64,000 nucleotides of DNA, from positions 19,443,017 through 19,507,016 of the forward strand of contig NC_084587.1 in NCBI RefSeq assembly GCF_033807715.1, in the 5' to 3' direction. Positions within the stretch are counted from its first letter, which is position 1, and each line of letters starts with the position of its first letter. Shown here in pieces: positions 49,230-59,560 of this stretch. The DNA is from Cololabis saira. Its lineage: Eukaryota > Chordata > Actinopteri > Beloniformes > Belonidae. Made by a program: the position numbers and the translations under genes. Under the pieces are notes generated by a model. The model did not search any database. It saw nothing but the letters and a program-made list of their open reading frames with translations, and had not been told where the DNA came from.

Positions 49230-50214
49230 GATACAGCTGCCACTCAGGAAGGGTTATCATACCAAAATATCATCTACAGACAGACATTTTCAAAAATGAT
49301 AAGCAAGTTTTGTCACCTTGAGTGGTACTGATACCTGGCCTGGCCCATGGACTATACGGGTCAGTGATTCTGGATGGAAGCACTGCAGCCATGTGGCAGT
49401 TTCTCCAACTCCAGCAGCCTTGCTGCTTGTCACTTCAGCATTGTGCTTCCTCAAGAGTACAGTCTGGGACAGTGTGAATATTACAATGAATTTTTTGGTG
49501 GTGCTGTGTGTGCTCCCTCCTCCTCCTTCTATTACTGCTCAAAAGGGACAAACGTCTACTCTGCATGGAAACCTTACTTCTGCAAGAACATCAGCGTGCA
49601 TTCACGCACTACACCGACCAAGTTCAAGCTGCGTGCGCATTCTGTCACCAACAGATCCAACTTCAACGCAATACACATCTTCATAATACAGTAAGAAGTC
49701 ATGCAGGCCAAGCCGGCCGATCACAGTTTGAAAACCCGACGACTGACAGCCGCCCATCCATCCACCCGTGCGGCAGTGTAAACACCGGCCCTGAAAATAA
49801 TCGATCCTAATATCTGCACTGCACATGGATGAGCCGCAAGCCGCGTCTCATGTGGGTGTGGACGAGCCGCATCCGTGAGGACAAACCGCACAAACAGGCC
49901 GGGACTGGGACCGATCCACGCGGATAACCCGTGGCAGCAGCCGTGCCCTTCCCGTGGGGGAAGAAGGGGTTGACAAATCTGGCGTGTACCCGATTTTTCT
50001 CCGGTTTTCCCAGCCGGCTCCGGCTCCTCATCGCTAGGACTAGGACTCCCGACGTCTCCGCGCAGAAACCCATTGAACGGCAGCAGCAGCAGCAGCAAAG
50101 GCGTCATTGAAGCGACAGTTGTTAAAACATGCACGGCTAATACACGCACGAATGAGGTCGGAGGAAGGGATTTTTTTTTTTTTGCAAAAGGGAAGAAATG
50201 TGCGTGCCACTCAC

Positions 50215-50340
50215 CTCGCAATCTTCTTCCCATTTTTTTCCCACTCCAATCAAGGACCTGCTCCAGCCTTCCGTGACGTCACGCAGCCCGTTTCTGCAGC
50301 AGAGAGCGGCGGCCTGCAGAGGAGGAGGAGAGGAGATGAC
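50215..50340 (-). promoter_or_regulatory. fbxo41: candidate fbxo41 promoter and non-coding first exon in a CpG-rich patch
   Basis: About 49.72-50.34 kb is CpG-rich compared with its AT-rich surroundings. It contains a perfect CRE palindrome TGACGTCA (50274-50281) and, nearby, a CCAAT/ATTGG box (50246-50251 on the plus strand). On the minus strand a textbook donor, GCGAG|GTGAGTGG, lies at 50214. This suggests a non-coding first exon whose right edge (the transcription start) is somewhere above 50250. The next fbxo41 acceptor on this strand would be at 28298, a 22-kb first intron. An ATG at 50233-50231 lies in this exon. Strand and gene assignment are inferred from position and the donor; a plus-strand promoter for an unrelated gene is the alternative. 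Confidence 0.4.
50274..50281. promoter_or_regulatory. perfect CRE/ATF site TGACGTCA
   Basis: Full palindromic cAMP-response element inside the CpG-rich patch, about 25 bases from an inverted CCAAT box. CREB/ATF sites are frequent in promoters of neuronal genes, and fbxo41 is neuron-enriched. Binding itself is inference. Confidence 0.55.
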
Positions 50341-50544
50341 AGGGGCAAAGCACATTCTTTACAAAAAAGAAGAAAAAAAAGGAGTTAAGGAATTCAAAAA
50401 AGGCTGTTGAACAGGGATATAATGTACACCACAGAACAAGACACAAAAAAAATATAATTAGATACAAAGAAGATGCAAAACACAGAATCATGCAAGACTT
50501 TCAAAATAACCACAACACGGCACAGAAATGCGACAAACAAACAA

Positions 50545-51132
50545 AATATGTTAGACACTGCATATCATAGTGCACTGAGATTTGTTACAAAGTGTAAACC
50601 TATAACCCATCATTGCATTCTGTACTCCAAGGCTGGCTTACCTTCACTGACATGGCAGAGCCTTAGTCATTGGTACTTGTTTATACAAAGCTATATTAGG
50701 TAAACTTCCATTTTACATTTGTTCACTGATCAATTTGAAAGCCATCAGTAGTTATAGCCTGAGATCAAATGATGCTATCCTGCTGTCCATATCAAGTGCA
50801 AGGACCAATCTAGGGAAGAAAGCCTTCAGCTGTTCTGCCCCACTTGCTTGGAATAGTCTCCAAAAAGACCTGAAGCTAAACACATTAGTGTCATTGTCTG
50901 ATTTTAAAGCTCTTACAAATGCATTTTTAAATGACTCTATTGGTACTTGTCACTGTCCTTTAGTATTGTAACTTATTTACTGGCACTGTTTTGTGATTTA
51001 TTTTGCATTGTCCTTCTATTTCTGTTGTTGTTGATTTGTTGTTTTGTCTGTAACTTTTAAAGCTGCCATTTTTGGCCAGGTCTCCCTTGAAAAATAGATC
51101 CTCGATCTCAACCTGGTAAAAAAAAAAAAAAG
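50545..51132 (+). pseudogene. 3' end of a second non-LTR retrotransposon family
   Basis: The frames read MLDTAYHSALRFVTKCKPIT, LPSLTWQSLSHWYLFIQ, SYSLRSNDAILLSI and GKKAFSCSAPLAWNSLQKDL. This is the C-terminus of a fish LINE polyprotein (L1/Tx1-like) that I recognise. A 3' UTR with AGGTCTCCCTTGAAAAATAG, ATCTCAACCTGG and a terminal A run (51119-51132) follows. It is 5'-truncated and lies about 300 bases from the candidate fbxo41 promoter. Confidence 0.82.
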
Positions 51133-51889
51133 CCCAAAATTAATTTATATTTTTTCCAAAACATACCAGAGATGCATATTCAAATGCAAAAATACTTTAT
51201 CAGATACACATAATATACACAGATAGATATATAAATAGGGGGATTACAATGTAAAAGTACATTGTACAGAGTGAAATGGGGAGTTCACACCCTGAAGATG
51301 CATCACTGTAAACGGGCTAGATTTGCAAATAAAAAATCAATTTGAAGATTGTGATTGTGATCCAGCAACATGAACCTCGCTGGCAAACTTATAACTTTAT
51401 GGTGGTTTATTTACACCCTGAAGTCAGAATTTCCAAGTTCCAAGTCAAAGGTTCAGTTGGAATTCCAATTGGAGAAATCTTCCCTGGCCTGACTGAAAAA
51501 TCAAAAATTGCTCTACTGACATGAGCAAAGTTAAAAACTGCTAACCTTTCTCTTTATAACTGCTCAGTTTTATTTTATTCTCAATACGTCAGACATACTT
51601 GTAGTACTGATGGCATTTTGATCAGTGAACATGGTTTGAAGGTACAAATTGCCTTATATAGTCGTCATGATTTACAATTGTTAACAATGCAGTGGCAACA
51701 GCTAGTTCAACATTTGAAATGCCACATTTTTCCAAATCCTAGACTGTATGGGGAGAAATGAAGAAAGCCCCATGTGACATCACCCAGTCTGTCTGAAAAG
51801 TCATTTTGATGTGTCTTTTTCCCCATACTGCACCGTGTGATTTTGTAAATGTATACAACGAACAGGCCTGGGGAGTAGTCTACATTCAT

Positions 51890-53330
51890 TGTGATCTGAT
51901 CTGTTCAAACATCCTTATTTCAAGTGTTGAAATGACATCCAAAACAAGTGCTGCCAGAGCTGAAACGGACACTGGCGGAGCTTCACTGCGTCCTGCAGTT
52001 GCTCAGTCTGACACTCCTGAGGACCAAGGGCCAACCCTCTAACTTCTGGGTTGAGGCTCATGCGGAACTAAGAGTTGTTGCAGTTCCTCAACCCACCGCT
52101 AGAGGCGGGCTCCAAAAACGAGTCAATTTGCACTGACTCCCATGTTAAAATATCCAACTTTAGAGCAGAAATACACATATTTACAGCCTGGTTAAAAAAA
52201 AAGTTTATGTTTTAATCGTTTGATTTCACAACCATGACAGCTCTGGGGGGGTTGAATGTTTTTGTACCACGCCAGGAGAGTTTATATAAAGCAATACATT
52301 TATTTTCTAATATGTCGCCTCAGCCAATGGCGAGCTGTTGTCACTTCCTCATCCGCAACCAGCCATTAGTATTATCCCAATTACAGCTAAATGCAAAGGC
52401 CATTTTAGATTTCGCCATTGAATCAACATGTTAAATGGTATATCGTGCTGTAAATGTCTGACAGCACCTATGCAGATATTTCAGCAGGGTTCTGCTAAAG
52501 GAGCTGGGAGCAAAGCTAACTTTAATTGACAGGCGGTGGGCCAATGGGTCATGTGACCTATGATGCGCCCATTGTTTCATGCATCATGGGCTGATTCATT
52601 GTGAGTCCCTGCAGACATCACTTGGAATCATCCTGAAATGATCCACTGTGGCTTCTGCCTCCTTTAACCGATCTACATCAGAGGAGCTGCATAACTCCCT
52701 GCAAATATTTGCAACAAAACTTATCATTTCAAATGCCGTTTAAGTAGCGTTTAGCAGACACAGTTAATACAAGCTGCCTGCTGATTCGCTAAACTTCTTT
52801 GTCCTCAGACCTTTCTAGGCCAACCCACCACTGGTCACACCAGTCTGTTAGCACACTGAACTGAACAACAAAACATATTCTCTTTAAAATATATATTACT
52901 ATGCTCCTTCATGTCTTTATTCACAGACTGGAAGCTATGGTCAGAGTCAAAACAGTGTTAAGCGCTAAGTGGGAAAAGTGATGACAGCTACCCATTGGCT
53001 TTAGCTGGCCATCAATCATAGGGCCACACATCTCCACCCCACCCTATTTTACACATACATTGTTTTATGTCATTTTATTTGATGTGGTAAAATAAGAATA
53101 ATAAAAGATGTTTGTTTTGTTTTTTAAATCAAACTGTAAATATGTTTATTTCTGCTGTATAGCTGGACATTTTAACATGAGAGTCAATGAAAACGTGGTG
53201 CTGTCCCCTAGTGGTCAGTCAAAGAATTGCAGTTTTTCTTTCTTCCACATTGGCTTCAACCCCGAACATGAAATAATGATGTTTGGTCAACTCGGGTGTA
53301 ACATCAACCAGAGGTCTCATTTCTGAGGGA
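51890..53330. repeat. composite of dispersed fish repeats
   Basis: Blocks such as CCCATGTTAAAATATCCAAC with TTTACAGCCTGGTTAAAA (about 52139-52200) recall a repeat widespread in fishes. So does the CCTAGTGGTCAGTCAAAGAA block at 53211, which is shared with 45.3 kb. Boundaries and class are not resolved. Confidence 0.4.
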
Positions 53331-54844
53331 AATTAAATGCACCCTGCCACCCTGAACATCCTGTGCAGTTTAATGTATTTCTTTATTTATTGTACCAGTA
53401 AGATTAGTACATGAAAAGCATGTATGTTTTATTTCAGTTGGACCATGGATATTCTCCTCCTGATGTGTCATGCAGCTGTCATGTTACCCATTAAACAGTT
53501 CATATCGTTCCCTACTCAACAGCCAAATGGTGATTTTGAATCGATTATGCCACAAACACAAGCCACAAATCGTTGCACCTACATTTGTAAGCATATACAG
53601 TACATTCTTCACAGTCAATCACTTAAAATGTGTTTACTTAGAGGTATTAAGAGTGAAGGCTTTATCAAACACACTTAGCCAACTATGAATGACAGGCAAT
53701 TTTAATTCTTACCAAAGGGTTCACATGAAGGTCAACAAAATGAACATTGTGAGGCAGGACATGAGCAAACTGAAACACTGAGATTATGCAAATTGTGAAC
53801 AGAGTTTTAAATGGTAATTAGACACAATACGGAACACAAAAACTTTGAAGAGATGCAAAATTATTATCAAAATGAGATGCAAGCTGTGACTTAAATGAGA
53901 CATGTCTTCTTTTTTTTTTAAACATGCTGACACAATTTACAAAATTGTTAAGGAGTATCTGTGATATGCTTTGGTCAAAATTCTGCAAAGAAACAGCACA
54001 TCAGTTCTTTTTTTTAAATCTTGTCTGTACCACTCAGAACATAGCAGCTGGACTGCTCCACCAGATGTGAAGTAGGGTAGAGATAAAGATGGGTGGAGGG
54101 GGCAGGGGGTGTCTTCATGATTCTGCTCTGATCAGTGATGTCACAGTAGTTTTCAGACCAAGGCAGCTCCAAATCAACGGACAAGGCAGTATGGTTGTTT
54201 TTGAGTAACAGCTTCTCATGCACACAATTTATTTATCATTTTCTTAATAGATGACCATAAAGATTTAAAATGATCAAAATCAGACACAGGTTATCAATAA
54301 AGTTGTATAACTTTTGCAGGACATGTGCAGAACTTAGATTTGACTTCCAGGACCCAGTTCATCATGTTTCTGCACAGTTTCTGTCTGCAGATACCGCTCT
54401 ACTGCACTTGTGAGAGAAACAACTCCAAGCTGACACAATACCACAACATGAGAATCAAGAGGTGTCCGAAGCCAAGTCCAAACTGACTCCTCAGGGGGAT
54501 AAGTGGGCAGCATTCACTTCTGTGTCCGGGGGGCTCTTTGTTTCATAATCTGGCCATGAACTTGTCACTCATGCAACAAACATGGCTCTGAGCCAAAGGG
54601 CTTTCAGCAAAAAAGGAGGCAAAAAAGACTCCTCTCATTCAGCCACGTGCTGCCTTCTGTGAGGCAGTTATAAAGACAAAAGAAACAAAAAACATCCAAC
54701 AGCAGCACAAAATGAAGGCACCAATTACTAAATAAATAGATAAAGTATACTTTTGATGATGATTTTTCAAATCTGTCTTTCATCCAATAAAAGGTATATA
54801 TTACACCTTAAAAGCCTAAAAATAACTTTTCTTCAATACATTTT

Positions 54845-55075
54845 CAATTTTTTCAATTCAATTTTATTTATATAGCGTCTAATACAACAGAGTTGTCTCT
54901 AGACGCTTTACAGAGACCCATACCCAGAACATGACCCCCGAGCAGTTATTACATAAACAATGGCAGGTAAAAACTCCCCTAGTGGGAGAAAAACCTTAAG
55001 CCAAACAGTGGCAAGGAAAAACTCCCCTTTAGGAGGGAAGAAACCTTGAGCAGGACCAGGCTCATCAGGCTCATT
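54845..55075 (-). mobile_element. non-LTR retrotransposon or SINE 3' tail
   Basis: TTCAATTCAATTTTATTTAT and ATAGCGTCTAATACAAC are followed by the TAGACGCTTTACAGAG block. CAAACAGTGGCAAGG and then AAACTCCCCTTTAGGAGG, AAACCTTGAGCAGGACC come next. The last part is the reverse complement of the tail seen at 23.3 kb and again at 8.57 kb. Confidence 0.7.
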
Positions 55076-57602
55076 TTCAGCAGTTTTATCATCATTAAAT
55101 CACAGATTTCTTTCTTTTTTTTAAAAAGGGTTAATATTTTAAATGTTTTTGTGATATTTTTAAAGCAAAATGCAAAAGAAATATGCTTTAGCAATCAAAT
55201 TAATGAAAAAGATCAAAATCTGTGGACTAATGACACATTTATTTTATTTCACTGAATGTGTGTATCAATGTCTTCACCTTTGCAAGGGTAGAAAACGTTT
55301 TTATAATTTTCATTCTCTTTCTCTGTAATCTCTCATATGTGGGAGATATATTGTCAACAGCATCATGTCATGTATCTGTTTGTGGCTGCTTGATAATATT
55401 ATGTTAGACACTCATAACTCATTATGGTAATATAGAGTATAGAGTAGATCGTTTGCTGTTGACAAAAAGCAGAATGGGGGGGGGGGGGGTATCTTGTAAA
55501 TCCTTATTTGCTGGTGGTTGTTTTGGTCACGTGCATCTTGGCTCAGAGCTGTTTTATGTATCAAAGGCTTAAAAATGCACATACAGAGAAAGAGTTTGTC
55601 TCTGTCATCATATCAACTGTTTCAGATTTATTACCTGCACCAACCATCGTGTACTTTGACACAAACTTCCAATACGACTTTTAGCAGAAGCTCTCCTGCA
55701 GGCACTCTGTTACCATAACAACATTAAGGATCAGGCATGTGAGTTTCCTGCCTGTGAAAAATAAATCACTATTGTATTTGTATAAAAGATGCCAAAAAGA
55801 TTTTTATAGTGTATAATTCTCACCTTGAGCATGATCTGGACCAGAGAAAGAAGCCATTAGTACAGAGATCATAGGTATGAATAAATATTGGGATGCACAG
55901 TGAATAGTGGTTTCGTTATCCCTTTAGAATCAGTTCTGATGTAACAGGTACACAAATGAGGACAAAAGCCTCATCCTGATGAGGCCAAATGTGATTTCCC
56001 TGATGCCAGTGATGGTTAGAGGTTAAATTTAGAATGATAAGCTACAATGAATGGCAGTCTTGGGTACAATGCCTTGGTAAAGCTGCACAAACGTGAGAGA
56101 AAGTGAGAGACAGGAAGGTGTGCACAGGCCAAAGCCACATCTAGGAGCTTAAGCACCACCTCCTGGTCAAAGACAGGAAGTACAACAAGAACGTGCTGTA
56201 ATATTGACAAAAACGTAACATAATATTAAATGTTTTCCCATGTGGACTTGAATCCTTTTACCTTTGAAGAGTATTTTTAGAAAGCGGGTATAGCGAATGG
56301 ATGGATGGAGTATTTTTAGATGTTATAAATGCCATTTAAATACACAAATGTTAGATTAAAATCCATAGCTCTGTTTTTTTAGATGCTTTTTTAAAGTGAA
56401 AGGGTTGTTTCTGAGACTGAAATTTAACTATCATGTTAAAAAAGCAGAAAAAGTCAATCAGGACCATTTATGCTTAGAAGCTGTCAAATTCATCAACAAG
56501 GTTAAACAAGCAAAACTTACATTATTTCAAGATGCCACAGTGACTCCTTACGTTACACAAAGCAACTGTGTTTTGGATTTAACCTTTGGATTTTACATCT
56601 TACGTTTAAAAACTGTAAACATATTGCATTAAATAATAAAGAAGGGTTCTCAGTATTTAGTTCTTTTCATTGATTTAATTTAGTCCCTTTTCAACTTTTG
56701 ATCATTCTTAAAGTATGCAAAAACATTAACGTGTCAGATGGGGCATAACTCAGCAGCCCCTGCAGCTGTCAAATTATTCATGCCAAATGTCTCTTACTCC
56801 CTCTCACTAATCTTCTATACAAACTATTAGGAGATCAGAGATTTGGTGTGTTTTTTTGTGGTTTATGATGATGCATCTGAGCATATTGCAGTGATAAATA
56901 TACAGTAACTGATGCAAACGTGTGCTAACATTAGATTATAATTAAATCCATATAATTAAGCAACACCCACATATTGATCAAACATCTACCTATTTGATAT
57001 ATAACACAGCTGCATAGGAATTACATTTTGATATTTGAGATTTTTAGGAATCTAAACAGTTCAAACACTTTTAACACAACATACAGAACATTTCGCTTGA
57101 AAAAAAAAGACCAAAAAAAGAGCTTAGATTTCAATTTAGGGAGTCAAGTTTTGAAACAACCTACATCTACAGACCTGTGGAAATGTCTGCACAATTACAG
57201 AAACAACCCACCTTCCAAACAGATCTTTAACTCTAAATCAGCTCTTTTTGTATAAGGCTAAGTTATGATAAACCATGAAGCCAGCCTATTTTTTTAAATG
57301 TTTTTTTATTCATGAATGTTTTTATATATGCTTCATCCTTTACAGAGTCATGGGGAGCTGGTCTACCCCATCTGTCACTGAGCAAGAAAGGTGAGGGGTC
57401 TTAAACATCTTATTGATTCAGTTTTTATCATCTGCACTGACCCTGTCCCTCAGCAAACATCCAATAAAATACCTCATACTTCTTCCAGCTTTTTCATTTA
57501 CTGTCCAGACAGGTTCTCACATGTCTTAAACACTCTCCATCTGCTAACTCTTAGTTCTCTTCTTTCTTCCAGCAAAAAATTAACTCTCAACTCCTTGATC
57601 TT

Positions 57603-57780
57603 CGGAGCTCAATCGCAAAAAAGTTGAGACACTGTGTTTAAGTGTAAATACAAGCAGAATGTTATGATCTGCAGATCTCACAAACTCCTATTTTATCCAA
57701 AGAAAAACATTTGACCATTTCATAAATAGGTCATGCATTGCTGCCATCTAATTCAAAACTGCACAGTTGTTCAGGTTAAG
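57603..57780. repeat. teleost interspersed repeat end
   Basis: GCAAAAAAGTTGAGACACTG, then AAATACAAGCAGAATGTTAT and CAGATCTCACAAACTCCTAT. These follow the start of a repeat I recall as common in fishes (AAAAAAGTTGGGACACTGTG type). The class is not certain. Confidence 0.5.
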
Positions 57781-59465
57781 CACCTGATGTGTTACCATGA
57801 AATATGAGTTGGAGAAGTTCAGCATTTCCATAGAAGCAAAGTCATTGCACCCTCTAAAGCTGTGCAGCACAAACCTTTTGGGATTTGACCAGACACCAGT
57901 GTTGAATAAAACAAACACAAGCTTGCCCTGTCTTGGGGCTTCAGCTCTACTTGAAATAATGTTTGACAAATTTTTCCCATGATTGACAAAATGTGTAGCC
58001 AGGATTCTGCTGGCCTCTGCAGTTTAAAACTCTGTTTTCTTAGCAAATACATGGGGTTGAGATACAGTATGACATGTTAAAGTAAATAATGTGGATAAGA
58101 AAAAGATTTTTTAACTAAAACAGAGATTTATCATCAATTGTAGGGCAATTTTGAAGTTGAAAATTGCAGAATACAGTATGCAGCAGTGTTAATGGTCTGT
58201 AATGTGGATCACCTGAAGACAATAAAATAGAAAGGTCTCAAATGTGTTTCGATCCAGCTGCCAGCTGGTTTCCTGCATTTCACATCAACTAACACCTTCA
58301 ACCTTTATAATCCTTTTCATAATTATATATATATATATTAAAAAATCCTAAACCTGTTACATTAATCCTGTAGTCCTCTACGCCTTCTGCATGCCATACT
58401 CATACAGTCATGACAAGAAAAGACTGACACACAAAAGCTTAAAAATGCTCTCTTTCTGGAGATTTTGATAGGATAAATATGATGCAGGGCCGTTTTCCAG
58501 TTCTCACGTCAAAAACCCTGGCAAATTTAAACCGAGCACCTTTATCCATCCTGCCTTATTCATATTTATGAGTAGTGAGTGACAAACTCATTGTTGGGTA
58601 ATTACAGTGTGGTGAACCTTCATTGTCTTTAGATTGGTAGAGACTGAGGCGTGCTGTGCTTTGGCTTGCCGTGCTAATGCAAACCTCTTCCATGTGGATA
58701 TTATTAGTCACTGTTTGCTTAGCAACCACAGCACATGCCTGACATTTTTGCACAATGAAAACGTTTTGCCTGGAGTTTCGTTTATTTTGGCTCAGAGAAT
58801 GTGAAAAAAGGTAAGATGGAGGACATCTGAGGGAACATTGTTATCATTATTTATTACGATGTAGGATCCTTATGATTAGATATCTTTAACTTGTTATATA
58901 AGACAAGTGATGGGGTTTTGTTTTGTCTTTGTTTTTGTTTTCCAAAAGCTGTAATAAGGAAGATGATGGTTGTGGTATTTGTTGGAGGTTATTATCTCAG
59001 CTATTTGTCCTTTTGTTTACCTCTCTTTTACTTTTTTTTCTATTTCTCTCTGCATTGCTTTTCTCCGTCCAGCAGAGGACCCCAGACTTGGTTTCCGCAT
59101 CCTCAGCGTTGCCATTTTCCTCACCTGCTCCTAATCCGCACACCTGCATCCATTTACCTGATTACCCATCAACTGCATTTAAAATCCCTCCTATCTCGCT
59201 CCTCCCTGATGATAAAGTCCTATGATCAAATATTCCATTTTGTTACAGATTTTTCTTCTGTTTCAGTTCCTTTACCCCATTGGATATACTATATTTGGGC
59301 TTTTATCTTGTTACCCCCCTGCTGCTTTTCAAATTCATATGTGACTTTGGTTAACATTGTCCTAAACTGCATTGCTCCCATGTATTTTTCACTCTAATCA
59401 CTCAAAGAGACGACATTTATGAAGCAATGTGCTGATTAAATCATCACAGCACAGGATACTGTCAT

Positions 59466-59560
59466 TTCTTCCTTCCATCCATCATCCATACCTGTTTATT
59501 CTTATCTAGGATCACTGCGCTCTGCTTGAGCCGATCTTAGCTCTCGTTGTGTGAAAGGGA
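59466..59560. repeat. CCATCC-type fish repeat relic
   Basis: TTCCATCCATCATCCATACC, TGTTTATTCTTATCTAGGATCA. A degenerate match to a repeat I recall as common in fishes, containing a CCATCCATC start. Low complexity; no clear ends. Confidence 0.35.

Larger units (their letters stand above)
48203..49355. mobile_element. snap-back palindromic element with two nested insertions
   Basis: The left arm 48203-48508 is the reverse complement, with few gaps, of 48569 to 49355 once the nested element at 48728-49229 is removed. The outer tips read AGTCCATGGGCCAG and TGGCCCATGGACT. The central stem is GCATTCATTCAAGCTAAGAT (48489-48508) facing 48569-48587, around a 60-base loop. The total palindrome was about 640 bases before the insertion. 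Arms may continue weakly outward. No protein is encoded. Confidence 0.85.
28299..50214 (-). other. fbxo41: putative first intron of fbxo41 (22 kb)
   Basis: Inferred from the minus-strand donor at 50214 and the acceptor before 28298. It houses most of the nested transposons listed separately. Stretches 28300-32870 and 36480-39390 hold no exon or repeat I can name. A minus-strand ORF at 28551-28820 (89 codons) and another at 31060-31362 have no family I recognise. Confidence 0.4.

Noticed and set aside
49374..49694. 106-codon plus-strand ORF beside the CpG-rich patch
   Set aside because: It starts at the edge of the palindromic element and has no family resemblance; position alone is not enough.
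58891..59397. 168-codon plus-strand ORF with apparent membrane segments
   Set aside because: T-rich low-complexity DNA. Hydrophobicity follows from base composition; part of it may be LTR-like debris, but this could not be shown.
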